From Pseudonocardia sediminis (lineage in GTDB: Bacteria > Actinomycetota > Actinomycetes > Mycobacteriales > Pseudonocardiaceae): a DNA stretch of 64,000 nt. Below the pieces are notes generated by a model. The model was not told the origin of the DNA, did not search any database, and worked only from the letters and a program-made list of their open reading frames with translations. The DNA is taken from NCBI RefSeq assembly GCF_004217185.1, contig NZ_SHKL01000001.1, forward strand, positions 2,726,001 to 2,790,000, written 5' to 3'. A program made the translations under genes and the position numbers. This document shows positions 43,594 to 52,245 of this stretch, piece after piece. Within the stretch, counting starts at the first letter, position 1, and every line of letters begins with the position of its first letter.

Positions 43594-44577
43594 TCATCGC
43601 ACGAGCAACGCGGCCTGCTCGAGGTCGAGTTCGCGTTGAATACGAACGAATGCGACCTCACCGAGACCCCCTTCGTCGCGTAGAGAGAGCAGGCGGGCTC
43701 TCTCAGCGATGATCATTGCCTGGCCGTACCGCCGGTAGGTGTCCCTGGGGAGCTCCTCCGACCCGGCGGTGAGCGCCGAGCGGGGTTCGAGGAACGCACT
43801 CGGGTCGGAGTCGGCGGTCTCGGTCTGGGCCTGCAGGGTCGCCAGGATGACCACGAAGGCGAGAAAGACGATCAGATCGCGCTGAGGGAAGGCCTGTCCG
43901 TCGGGGACCACGACCGGCAGGGCGAGTACCGCGGCCAGAGTCACCGCGACGAGCAACGTGACCACGACCGCGACCGACGACACGACCACGACACGCAGCG
44001 GGTTCGACGCGGTCCCGGCGACCACCTCGCGGAGCTGCAGCCCGACCAGCAGGAACACGACGCCCTCGAGCAGCCAGGACAACGCGGTTCGGACCGACCC
44101 GGTGACGACCCGGGCACCCGGCTCCATGATCGTCGTCGCGCGATGGCCGAGGTACAGGCCGGCGGTGACCACCGCCACCAGACCGGAGGCGCCCACCACG
44201 TCGGCGGGCAGGAACGCCGCCAACGGAGCGATCAGGAAGACCACGACGTCGGTGTAGGGGTTGCGGACCCGCCGACGCACCCAGGCCACCGCCACCATCC
44301 CACCGATCACGAGCCCGCCGAGCGCACTGAACAGGAACTCCCCGGTCGCCTGGGCGAAGGACAGGCTCTCGCCGGTCACCGCGCCGACGGCGGCCGTGAG
44401 CACGGTCAGTGCCGCGGCATCGTTGAACAGGCTCTCGCCCTCCAGCAGCGCCACCACCCGGCGCGGCATGCGGATGCCACGCGCGACCGCGGTCGCGGCC
44501 ACCGCATCCGGCGGCGCGACGGCGGCTCCGAGCGCAGCGATATCCGCTGCGGTGAGCCCGGCCGCTGCGCTGCGCAC
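43594..44577 (-). pseudogene. Truncated CPA1-type Na+/H+ antiporter
   Basis: The frame encodes the C-terminal two-thirds of a CPA1 antiporter: GAAVAPPDAVAATAVARG (the ion-binding helix with the PPD motif), VVALLEGESLFNDAAALTVL and further membrane helices to FLAFVVILATL. The N-terminal helices that should precede the PPD motif are missing; the frame begins inside repeat copy B (MRSAAAGLT). A second break follows ATLQ, where the last conserved helix region and most of the cytoplasmic tail are replaced by a short linker to ERARLLSLRDEGG. The gene was apparently cut by the repeat and is unlikely to function. Confidence 0.7.
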
Positions 44578-44793
44578 AGCCGTTGGTAGTGCCGATTCTG
44601 CATCCCCGGGCCTGCCGGAAACGGCTCTGGTCCGATGCCGGGGTTCTTTAGCGTCGTGGCTACGTCGTGGTCCCGAGGTGGGCCTGGCGTATCACGAGTT
44701 CGCCGCGGGCACCGGAACGGAGCGCATCGTCGATGTCGTCATCGCTAGCGGGTTCCGATCGAGCCGTGGACCACGCCACCGACCACCCGGGAG
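44554..44793. repeat. 240-bp direct repeat, copy B
   Basis: Second copy of 38677-38916, in the same orientation. Its left end coincides with the truncated start of the antiporter gene. Unlike copy A it runs directly into an intact ANTAR-domain reading frame. Confidence 0.75.
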
Positions 44794-45164
44794 GTGAAAC
44801 GATCCGACCGACCGTCGGGCCCGATCAGTACCGGATCACCGTGCTGCAGGATCGGGTCGATGGTCTGATTCGGGCCCTGCACAGCCGGGACGCGATCGGG
44901 CAGGCCAAGGGCATACTGGTCGCTCACTACGGCATCAGCGCCGACGAGGCGTTCAGGCTGCTGACCCGGGTCTCCCAACACAGCAACACCAAGATTGCCG
45001 AGCTCGCCCCCGCCTTCGTCGACAGGGTCCGCGAGAGCGGACCAGCGCTTCCGCAACAGTGCCGGATCGTGACCGAGGTTCTCGAGGACCTGCTCGCCCC
45101 GGCCGCTGGGGCCGCGGCGTGTCGTCAGGCCGCCGGCACGGTCCGAGACGAGCGTGATCGATGA
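44733..45164 (+). CDS. ANTAR-domain protein
   Basis: A 143-aa protein starting at an ATG in repeat copy B (MSSSLAGSDRAVDHATDHPG). The centre is a typical ANTAR RNA-binding helical domain: VDGLIRALHSRDAIGQAKGI, VAHYGISADEAFRLLTRVSQ and HSNTKIAELAPAF. ANTAR proteins prevent termination at paired hairpins or act in stress responses; there is no attached GAF or receiver domain, so any sensor is separate. Its stop overlaps the start of the DJ-1 pseudogene. An upstream in-frame ATG at 44667 and a GTG at 44766 are other possible starts. Confidence 0.8.
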   Translation: MSSSLAGSDRAVDHATDHPGGETIRPTVGPDQYRITVLQDRVDGLIRALHSRDAIGQAKGILVAHYGISADEAFRLLTRVSQHSNTKIAELAPAFVDRVRESGPALPQQCRIVTEVLEDLLAPAAGAAACRQAAGTVRDERDR

Positions 45165-45356
45165 TGGCCGGAGAACTGCGCGCCGGACGGTGGCGGTCCT
45201 GGCCGCCGACGGGGTGGAGCGCGTCGAGCTCGGCCCGTCGCAAGGCCCTCAACGGCGCAGGGATGCCGGTTCCGGCCCTCGCCGAGGGCGCCGGCACCTT
45301 GTTCGAGCAACCCACCATCAAACCCTCTACGTGATCGCCGAGAAGCGACCGACCTG
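45164..45356 (+). pseudogene. DJ-1/PfpI-family pseudogene fragment
   Basis: The ATG at 45164 reads MAGELR. After a 1-nt deletion the homology continues TVAVLAADGVERVEL, and after a second shift RKALNGAGMPVPAL and GAGTLFEQPTIKP before a stop. These pieces line up with the first 60 or so residues of the intact DJ-1 protein at 39133. The catalytic cysteine region is missing. Confidence 0.75.
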
Positions 45357-45474
45357 ACACGTGATCGACGCCGGATGAGATCAGGCGTGACACGCAGTGG
45401 GAGTGCGCGGGGTCGGTTCCCGGCGAGTGCCTCACCGCCGTACCGAAGTGGGCGAGGTCGTCGAACCGTCCCGG

Positions 45475-45494
45475 CCGGGGTCGAGCCACCCCGG
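45475..45494. terminator. Hairpin downstream of the SDR operon
   Basis: CCGGGGT (45475-45481), loop CGAGCC, ACCCCGG (45488-45494), extendable through flanking CCGG. It lies 110 bp beyond the end of the leftward operon (45604) and also beyond the DJ-1 remnant, so it may terminate both directions. The rest of 45357-45603 shows nothing recognisable. Confidence 0.45.
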
Positions 45495-45603
45495 GCCGGC
45501 CGGACAACTGCTGCGCGCGGTCACCGTCAGCACCGTGCGGGGCTGGCGACGTAGCCCCATGAACTCGTGGCCGATCACGCTCTGGCCGGACCTCGCCGGT
45601 CTT

Positions 45604-46377
45604 TCAACGCCGCGGGACACGGAGGCCCGACATCCCACCGTCGACGGCCAGGTCGGTGCCGGTGAGTGAGCACATCTGTGGGTCGGCGAGGTGCACGATG
45701 GACCGGGCGACCTCGTCCATCCCGACCAGCCCACCGGTCGGTTGACGGCCGCGTAGCGACGCGTACTCGGCGTCGGGGTCGTCGGCGGCATCGAGCAGCC
45801 GACCGATCCACGGGGTGTCGACGGTGCCGGGGCATACGCAGTTGACCCGGATCCCCTCACCGACGTGGTCCGCAGCCATGGCCCGGGTCAGGGACAGCAC
45901 GGCGCCCTTGCTCGCCGAGTACAGCGCCCGGTCGGGCAGCCCGGCGGTGGCCACGATGGAGCAGACGTTCACCACGGCCGCCGAGCCCGCGCGGCGTAGC
46001 GCCGGCAGCGCGGCCCGGGTGGTGCGCACCAGCCCGAGCAGGTTCACGTCGAGTACCCGCCGCCACTCGTCGAGGTCGTTGGCCTCCACCGTGCCGGCTG
46101 CGCCGACCCCGGCGTTGTTGACCAGGATGTCGATCCCGCCGAACGCCGCCACGACCTCGTCGACGGCGGCGGTGACGGAGTCGTCGTCGGTGACGTCCGC
46201 GCGCACTCCCAGCAACGGGCCGGACACGCCGCCCGGGTCGAGGTCGAGGACGGCGACCCGGGCGCCGCGCGCGGCGAACAGGGCCGCCGTCGCGGCGCCG
46301 ATCCCGGAGGCACCGCCGGTGACGACGGCGGTCAGCCCGGCAAAGTCGTTCGCGAAGGAGTTGGTGGCGTCGTTCAT
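45604..46377 (-). CDS. SDR-family oxidoreductase (last gene of operon)
   Basis: A 257-aa classical SDR with VVTGGASGIGAATAALFAA, ILVNNAGVGAAG, catalytic Ser in NVCSIVATAG, Tyr/Lys in ALYSASKGAVLSLTRA and C-terminal LTGTDLAVDGGMSGL. Its ATG overlaps the stop of the next SDR gene upstream by ATGA. It is the distal gene of the five-gene operon led by the DapA-family gene; probably oxidises or reduces a sugar-derived hydroxy/keto acid. Confidence 0.88.
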   Translation of the reverse strand: MNDATNSFANDFAGLTAVVTGGASGIGAATAALFAARGARVAVLDLDPGGVSGPLLGVRADVTDDDSVTAAVDEVVAAFGGIDILVNNAGVGAAGTVEANDLDEWRRVLDVNLLGLVRTTRAALPALRRAGSAAVVNVCSIVATAGLPDRALYSASKGAVLSLTRAMAADHVGEGIRVNCVCPGTVDTPWIGRLLDAADDPDAEYASLRGRQPTGGLVGMDEVARSIVHLADPQMCSLTGTDLAVDGGMSGLRVPRR

Positions 46378-47147
46378 GGCAGGGTCTGTCCTCCGTCGAC
46401 GTGCCAGGACTGCCCGGTGACGAACCGGGTGGCGTCCGAGGCGAGTACCAGGGCCAGGTCAGCCACGTCCTGGGGTGTGGTGAGGCGCCCCATCGGGATG
46501 CCGGTGCGGTACTTCGCGGGGTCACCGTGGATCTGGCGCTCGGGGCCGACGCCGAGCTTGCGCCACTGGACGCGTTGCAGCTCGGTGTCGCACGAGCCCG
46601 GGCAGAGCGTGTTGACCCGGATGCCCTCGCCGGCGAGCTCGAGGGCCAGGCAGCGGGCCATCATGTCGGTGGCCGCCTTGGACGCGCAGTAGGCGCCCAG
46701 GTCCATCCGTGGGGTGCGGGCGCAGTTCGAGGTGACCACGACGATCGAGCCCGGCCCGCCGCGGGCCCGCATGTGTCCCGCGGCGGCGCGCACGGACAAG
46801 AACGCCGCCCGGGTGTTGACGGCGAACTGGGCGTCCCAGTCGTCGATCCCGGAGCTGACCAGGTCACCGGCCCGCAGGATGCCGGCGTTGTTGACGAACA
46901 CGTCGGGGGCGCCGAGCTGCTCGACGACCTCGGTGAACGCCCGCTCCACGGCGGCGGCCTCTGTGAGGTCGGCCGACACCGGCACGCCGCCGATCTTCCC
47001 CGCGACCAGCTGCGCGCCGTCGGCGTCCTTGTCGATCACGGCGACCTGGGCTCCGGCGTCGGCCAGCGCCGTCGCGATGGCCTGGCCGATGCCGCGGGCC
47101 GCGCCGGTGACGGCGGCGGTGCGGCCGGTGAGATCGAGTGCGGTCAC
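46374..47147 (-). CDS. SDR-family oxidoreductase
   Basis: A 257-aa SDR: AAVTGAARGIGQAIATALAD, VFVNNAGILRAG, Ser in VVTSNCARTP, Tyr/Lys in GAYCASKAATDMM and VTGQSWHVDGGQTLP at the end. GTG start at 47147 overlapping the MFS stop by GTGA. It is a paralogue, but not a recent duplicate, of the following SDR. The pair may catalyse successive oxidations of the transported substrate. Confidence 0.88.
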   Translation of the reverse strand: MTALDLTGRTAAVTGAARGIGQAIATALADAGAQVAVIDKDADGAQLVAGKIGGVPVSADLTEAAAVERAFTEVVEQLGAPDVFVNNAGILRAGDLVSSGIDDWDAQFAVNTRAAFLSVRAAAGHMRARGGPGSIVVVTSNCARTPRMDLGAYCASKAATDMMARCLALELAGEGIRVNTLCPGSCDTELQRVQWRKLGVGPERQIHGDPAKYRTGIPMGRLTTPQDVADLALVLASDATRFVTGQSWHVDGGQTLP

Positions 47148-48484
47148 GGCGTGACCTCCACAGGGGTGTCATCGATGCGGGTGTGGTCGGCGTAGCGGGC
47201 GCGGATCGTGAGCAGCGACAGCAGGCTGATCACGGCGGTGACGGCGAGCAGCGTGGCCATCGGCCAGGACGCGTTGTCGTAGCTGATCAGCAGGGCGCTG
47301 GCCACGAGCGGGACGAGTCCGCCGAGCATGCCGCCGATCTGGTAACCGAGTGACGCACCCGAGTAGCGCAGCGCCGGCGGGAACGTCTCCGAGTACAGCG
47401 CCGCCTGCGGCCCGTACATCAGCGGGTGCCCGATGCCCATGATCACGATGACGCCGAGGAACAGCAGCGGCGTCGACATCGTCTCGATCAGCCAGAACAG
47501 CGGGAACGCGAACACCGCCACCAGGATCGCCCCGGCCGCGAACACCGGGCGCCTGCCGACCCGGTCGGACAGCGCGCCGAACAGCGGCACCGTGCCGCAC
47601 ATGAGCAGCGCAGCGACCAGGACGGCGGCCAGGAAGGTGCCGCGCGGGATGCCCAGGTGTGAGGTGGCCCAGGACAGGCCGAGCACGGTGACCAGGTAGA
47701 AGACGGTGTTGATCACGATGAACGCGCCGGCGGCGCCGAGCACGCTGCCCGGGTGCTTGGCCAGTGCGTCGCGGACCGGCAGCCGGGCGGTGTCACCGGC
47801 GGCCTGCATCTGTGCGAACACCGGGGACTCCATCAGCCGCAGCCGCACGACGAGCCCGACGATGATCAGTACCGCGCTGGCCAGGAACGGTATCCGCCAG
47901 CCCCAGGACAGGAAGTCCTCGTCGGGCAGCACGCTCACCGCGGAGAAGGCCGCGGTGGAGAGCACCAGCCCGAGCGGGCTGCCGACCTGCGGCCACGACC
48001 CGTACAGGCCGGCCTTGCCCGGCGGTGCATGCTCGACGGCCATCAGCACCGCTCCGCCCCACTCGCCGCCGACGGCGACGCCCTGGATGAACCGGAGCGC
48101 CACGATGAGGATCGGGGCCAGGACGCCGATCTGCGCGAAGCCGGGAACGAGACCCATCGCCAGTGTGCCGAGGCCCATCGCGAGCAGCGAGATGACCAGC
48201 ATCTTCTTGCGGCCGACGCGGTCGCCGAAGTGGCCGAACACGATGCCACCGAGCGGGCGGGCTGCGAAGCCCACCGCGTAGGTGGACAGCGCCGCGAGCA
48301 GGCCCGCGGCCGGTGAGAACTCGGGGAAGAACAGCCGCGGGAACACCAGCGCCGCGGCGGTGCCGTAGATGTAGAAGTCGTACCACTCGACGGTGGTACC
48401 GATCAGGCTGGCGAAGGCGACCTTGCCGCTCTGCCGCCGGCTTCCCGGCGGGGCGTGTACTGCGCTCACTGACGTCTCTGTCAT
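47144..48484 (-). CDS. MFS transporter, metabolite:H+ symporter (MHS) family
   Basis: A 446-aa protein with 12 predicted helices and the MHS features LIGTTVEWYDFYIYGTAAAL at the N-terminus, FGHFGDRVGRKKMLVISLL (the intracellular D-R-x-G-R-[KR] loop), RFIQGVAVGGEWGGAVLMAV and the repeat GALSDRVGRRPVF. MHS members import organic acids such as shikimate, proline, citrate or aromatic acids with protons. It is the only transporter in the catabolic region, which points to an acidic or polar carboxylate as substrate for this operon. Confidence 0.9.
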   Translation of the reverse strand: MTETSVSAVHAPPGSRRQSGKVAFASLIGTTVEWYDFYIYGTAAALVFPRLFFPEFSPAAGLLAALSTYAVGFAARPLGGIVFGHFGDRVGRKKMLVISLLAMGLGTLAMGLVPGFAQIGVLAPILIVALRFIQGVAVGGEWGGAVLMAVEHAPPGKAGLYGSWPQVGSPLGLVLSTAAFSAVSVLPDEDFLSWGWRIPFLASAVLIIVGLVVRLRLMESPVFAQMQAAGDTARLPVRDALAKHPGSVLGAAGAFIVINTVFYLVTVLGLSWATSHLGIPRGTFLAAVLVAALLMCGTVPLFGALSDRVGRRPVFAAGAILVAVFAFPLFWLIETMSTPLLFLGVIVIMGIGHPLMYGPQAALYSETFPPALRYSGASLGYQIGGMLGGLVPLVASALLISYDNASWPMATLLAVTAVISLLSLLTIRARYADHTRIDDTPVEVTP

Positions 48485-48509
48485 GGCACTGGACCTCTTG
48501 TCGGTGGTG

Positions 48510-50246
48510 TCAGGGGGTGGGTGCGGGATGGGTTCTGGGCGCCAGCGCGGCGTCGAACGCGCTCGTGATGGCCTCGCGGGCCTTGCCGGCCCGGGCGGCG
48601 TCGCCGAGCACGAGCACCTCGGTGCCCGGCTCGAGGGGGAGACGGCGGGCCAGTGCGGCGCCGCGTCCGGTGCGCAGCCGGTAGTAGAGGCTGTCGCGGA
48701 CCCGGGCCGAGGCGAACAGCCGGGCGGCGGCCCCGGAGCGGGCGGCGCGGGTGCGCAGCAGGCGGGGGACCACGGCGCCGAGCCCGAACCGGTAGTCCGC
48801 GCCGGTGGCCACCGCGACCAGGTCGGCCCCGCGCAGGTCGTCGCCGGTGGCCTCCGAGCCGTAGCGGAACCGGACGCCTCCGAGCCGACAGGCCCGTTCG
48901 AGCTCGCCGATGTAGGCCTCGAACGTCGGTTCGGCCGCGGCGACGTCGTTGAACCGGGGCGCGAGCCCGGTGAGCCGGAACGCCCCGCCGGCGCGATCCG
49001 CCTTGTCGATCACGGTGACGTCGTTGCCCGCGGCGACCAGCGAGGCGTAGCTCAGCCCGGCCGGTCCGGCGCCGAGGACCACGATCCGCCGGCTCTGCGG
49101 TGCGCTCGTGCCGGCGTAGACGTTCTCGCGACCGGTCGCCGGGTTCACCACGCAGGACAGCTGGGCACCGGAGCGCATGTTCGTGATGCAGTGGTTGCAG
49201 GCCAGGCAGCGCCGGACCGGAGCCCCGGCCTGTGCCTTGACCACCCAGTGCGGGTCGGCGATCAGCGGTCGGCCCAGGGCCACGACGTCGAGCTTGCCGT
49301 CGGCCACGGCGCGGGCGGCGAGGTCGGGATCGCCGAGCCGCCCGACCCCGATCACCGGGACGTCGACGAGCCGCTTCATCCGGGCCGCGTACTCCACGAA
49401 CGTCGCCGCGGGGTAGGCCATCGGCGGGATCATCCGCTCGGCGGCCGGCAGCGAGCGGTAGTGCCCGGCGGTCACGCTGACCGCGTCGGCGCCGTCCCGC
49501 TCGGACCACCGGCCGACCTGTATGCCCTCGTCGGCGGTGAGCCCGCCCGGGAAGAAGTCCTCCACCCCGATCCGGAAGATCACCGGCAGGCCCGGGACCT
49601 CGGACTTGATGCGGCGCAGGATCTCCAGGCCGAACCGGGCCCGGTTCTCCAGCGATCCGCCGTAGCAGTCGGTGCGGGTGTTCTCCAGCGGGGACAGGAA
49701 CTGCGAGATCAGGTAACCGTGCGCGCCGTGCAGCTCCACCATGTCGAACCCGGCCCGCTGCGCGCGGGCCGCGGCGGCCACGTACGCGTCGACCGTCTCG
49801 CGGATCCGGGCCGGCGACATGGCCTCCGGGACGGCGATCTCGCTCTCCACCTCGAAGACCGGGGTGGGTACGGCCGACGGCGCCACGGGGGTGGTGCCGG
49901 AGACCGCGGACCGGGCCCGGCTGCCGCCGTGCCCGAGCTGGATCGACGCGCGCGCCCCGGCCTCGTGGACCGTCTCGACGAGCCTGCGCAGGCCGGGCAG
50001 GAACATGTCGTCGTAGATGCCCAGCTCGCGGAAGCGGTGCTTGCCGGCGATCTCGGGGGAGGCCATCTCGACGGTCACCAGCCCGACACCGCCCTCGGCG
50101 CGGGCCCGGTAGTAGGCGAGCGTCGCGTCGGTGACGTACCCGGCGTCGTCGGCGAGGCGGGTGGTCATCGAGGGCAGCAGGGTCCGGTTGCGGAGCCGGA
50201 CGCCGCCGATCTCGATCGGGTCGAACAGGCCGGCTCGCTCACCCAC
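48510..50246 (-). CDS. Old Yellow Enzyme-type NADH:flavin oxidoreductase with Fe-S and FAD domains
   Basis: A 578-aa multidomain reductase. The N-terminal TIM barrel binds FMN (LFDPIEIGGVRLRNRTLLPS, MVELHGAHGYLISQFLSP, NTRTDCYGGSLENRARF). The cysteine cluster RRCLACNHCITN plus SC in AQLSCVVNP carries a [4Fe-4S] centre, and a C-terminal Rossmann domain starts IVVLGAGPAGLSYASLVAAG. This is the 2,4-dienoyl-CoA reductase/2-enoate reductase architecture. The NAD/FAD half looks shorter than usual. GTG start at 50246, overlapping the aldolase gene by 8 bp. Likely reduces an activated C=C in the pathway. Confidence 0.88.
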   Translation of the reverse strand: MGERAGLFDPIEIGGVRLRNRTLLPSMTTRLADDAGYVTDATLAYYRARAEGGVGLVTVEMASPEIAGKHRFRELGIYDDMFLPGLRRLVETVHEAGARASIQLGHGGSRARSAVSGTTPVAPSAVPTPVFEVESEIAVPEAMSPARIRETVDAYVAAAARAQRAGFDMVELHGAHGYLISQFLSPLENTRTDCYGGSLENRARFGLEILRRIKSEVPGLPVIFRIGVEDFFPGGLTADEGIQVGRWSERDGADAVSVTAGHYRSLPAAERMIPPMAYPAATFVEYAARMKRLVDVPVIGVGRLGDPDLAARAVADGKLDVVALGRPLIADPHWVVKAQAGAPVRRCLACNHCITNMRSGAQLSCVVNPATGRENVYAGTSAPQSRRIVVLGAGPAGLSYASLVAAGNDVTVIDKADRAGGAFRLTGLAPRFNDVAAAEPTFEAYIGELERACRLGGVRFRYGSEATGDDLRGADLVAVATGADYRFGLGAVVPRLLRTRAARSGAAARLFASARVRDSLYYRLRTGRGAALARRLPLEPGTEVLVLGDAARAGKAREAITSAFDAALAPRTHPAPTP

Positions 50247-51165
50247 GGGGCAGCTCCGCCCGCTCGACGGCGGCCCGCAGCATCGCCTGCTCGGTGTCGG
50301 GCACCGGCTGCAGCGGTGGCCGGACGTGCGCGGCGTCGATCCGGCCCAGCTGCGCCAGCGCGACCTTCATCCGGTTGTGCCCGTCCAGGAACGGGTCGGC
50401 GTAGCAGGCCTCGGCGAAGGGCTGGATGCGGTCCCAGACCCGGCGGGCCTCGGTCAGGTCCTGCTTCTCCACGGCCCGGAACAGCTCCACCTGCAGGTCC
50501 ACCACGACGCTGCCGTGCCCGGAGAGGATCCCGTCCGCGCCCAGCACGAGCGAGGCGAGAAGCGAACGGCTGAAGCTGGACAGCACCGAGACCGGTTTGT
50601 CCAGCGCCCGCAGCGCCCGCAGGTTGCGCTCGTAGACGACGATGTCGTTCGACCACTCCTTGACCGCGACCACGTTGTCGATCTCGGAACAGACCCGGAC
50701 CAGGGCGTCGGTGCCCAGCCGCAGCCCGGACGTCGCCGGATAGACGAACGCGATCATCGGTAGCGATGTGGCGTCGGCGATCGTGGCGTAGTGCCCCACC
50801 GCCATCTCCGGCCGCAGCTGGGCGCCGCCGTCGAACACGACCGTGGGAAACACGAGCAGGCCGTCCGCCCCCGCCGCCTCGGCGTCCGCGGCGATCCGCG
50901 CGGCCTTCGCGGACCCGTCCTGGTAGACCCCGGAGATGACCGGGACCCGTCCGGCGACCTCGTCGAGGACGATGTCGAGCTGGCGGCGCTGCTCGTCGGC
51001 GGTCAGCGTGGCCACCTCCGACGCGTGCGCGTTGGTCGTGATGCCCGCGACGCCCTCGACGTCGAGCAGGGAACGCAGATGGCGGCGCAGATTGTGCTCG
51101 TCGATCTGCAGGTCCTCGGTGAACGGGAGCAGATGCGCCGGGATCACACCGCGGAAGGAGACCAT
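50239..51165 (-). CDS. DapA/NanA-family aldolase or dehydratase
   Basis: A 308-aa class I lyase barrel: GVIPAHLLPFTEDLQIDEHN at the start, the active-site Tyr in IAFVYPATSGLRLG, the Schiff-base Lys in VVAVKEWSNDIVVYERN and the family GADGILSGHGSVVVDL. The normal Thr-Thr pair is replaced by ITTNAHASEV. Such enzymes cleave or dehydrate 2-keto-3-deoxy sugar acids or related keto acids. First gene of the leftward operon and divergent from a LysR gene. Confidence 0.87.
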   Translation of the reverse strand: MVSFRGVIPAHLLPFTEDLQIDEHNLRRHLRSLLDVEGVAGITTNAHASEVATLTADEQRRQLDIVLDEVAGRVPVISGVYQDGSAKAARIAADAEAAGADGLLVFPTVVFDGGAQLRPEMAVGHYATIADATSLPMIAFVYPATSGLRLGTDALVRVCSEIDNVVAVKEWSNDIVVYERNLRALRALDKPVSVLSSFSRSLLASLVLGADGILSGHGSVVVDLQVELFRAVEKQDLTEARRVWDRIQPFAEACYADPFLDGHNRMKVALAQLGRIDAAHVRPPLQPVPDTEQAMLRAAVERAELPRG

Positions 51166-51288
51166 CGTCGGTCCCGTCCTCTCTTCGTCGGTTGCGCCTC
51201 TCCTCGTCGGATCGGCGATGAGACGACGCTAGGCCCGGGTTCGGCGCGGGTGGAAATGCCGATCCAGCACCACTTATGCTCCCGACGC

Positions 51289-52164
51289 ATGAGTGAGATG
51301 CGGGCCGAGCACGGCGTGGAGATGAGGCATCTGCGCGCGTTCGTGGCCGTCGCACGGGAGCGCAACTTCACCCGCGCCGCGCAGAACCTGCAGATCACCC
51401 AGCCCGCCATGAGCCGCACCGTCGCCTCCCTGGAGCGTCTGGTCGGCACGGCGCTGCTGGTGCGGAACCGCCGCACGGTGGCGCTCACCGCGGCCGGTCA
51501 GCAGTTCCTGCCGCATGCGCATCGCGTGCTGGCCGTGCTCGACGAGGCGGTCGGCGCGGCGACCGGAGGGTCACCCGTCCTGAGGGTCGGGTTCACCTGG
51601 GGCTCCACGGCCGAGTACACGGCGCCGATCGTGCGGGACTTCGAGCGCGCCCATCCGGGGGTGACGGTGGAGATCCGGCGATACGACGACACGGTGGCCG
51701 GGCTCGACGACGGCCGCACCCACGTGGGTTTCCTGCCGGGCGACCCCGGGGACCCCCGGTTCGGGACGCTGGTGCTGGCCGACGAACCGCGCGTCGTGGC
51801 CCTTCCGGCCGATCACCCGCTGCTGTCCGGCGAGGAGGTCGTGCTGGCCGACCTCGCGGGCGAGACGATCGTGATCAACGTGGTTTCCGGCACGACCACG
51901 CTCGAGCTGTGGGAGTCGACCCGGCGACCGGACACCGTCGTGCGGGTCCGCAACGTCGACGAGTGGATGGAGGCGATCGCCGCGGGCCGGGGTGTCGGGC
52001 TGACACCGGCCTCCACCGGACGGCTCTACACCCACCCGCAGATCCGCTACCGCCTCGTCGCGGACTCGCCGCGGGTGCCGATCACGCTGGCCTGGCCGCG
52101 GCTGGCCGCGCATCCGCTGGTCGCGGCGTTCGTCGCCAGTGCCGAGCGGATGCGGTATCGGTGA
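51289..52164 (+). CDS. LysR-family transcriptional regulator
   Basis: A 291-aa regulator with HTH segments EMRHLRAFVAVARERNFTRA and AQNLQITQPAMSRTVASLER, and a C-terminal effector domain (VLRVGFTWGSTAEYTAPIVR, AGRGVGLTPASTG). Several in-frame ATGs occur between 51289 and 51331. It is divergent from the DapA-family operon with a 123-bp gap and probably activates it in response to the substrate or an intermediate. Confidence 0.88.
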   Translation: MSEMRAEHGVEMRHLRAFVAVARERNFTRAAQNLQITQPAMSRTVASLERLVGTALLVRNRRTVALTAAGQQFLPHAHRVLAVLDEAVGAATGGSPVLRVGFTWGSTAEYTAPIVRDFERAHPGVTVEIRRYDDTVAGLDDGRTHVGFLPGDPGDPRFGTLVLADEPRVVALPADHPLLSGEEVVLADLAGETIVINVVSGTTTLELWESTRRPDTVVRVRNVDEWMEAIAAGRGVGLTPASTGRLYTHPQIRYRLVADSPRVPITLAWPRLAAHPLVAAFVASAERMRYR

Positions 52165-52245
52165 GATCGGTGACGACACCTAGCCGAGGTTCCCGCGACC
52201 GTTGTCGACGGCGTGGCTGAAGGCGTGCTCCGGTATCGGATTGGA

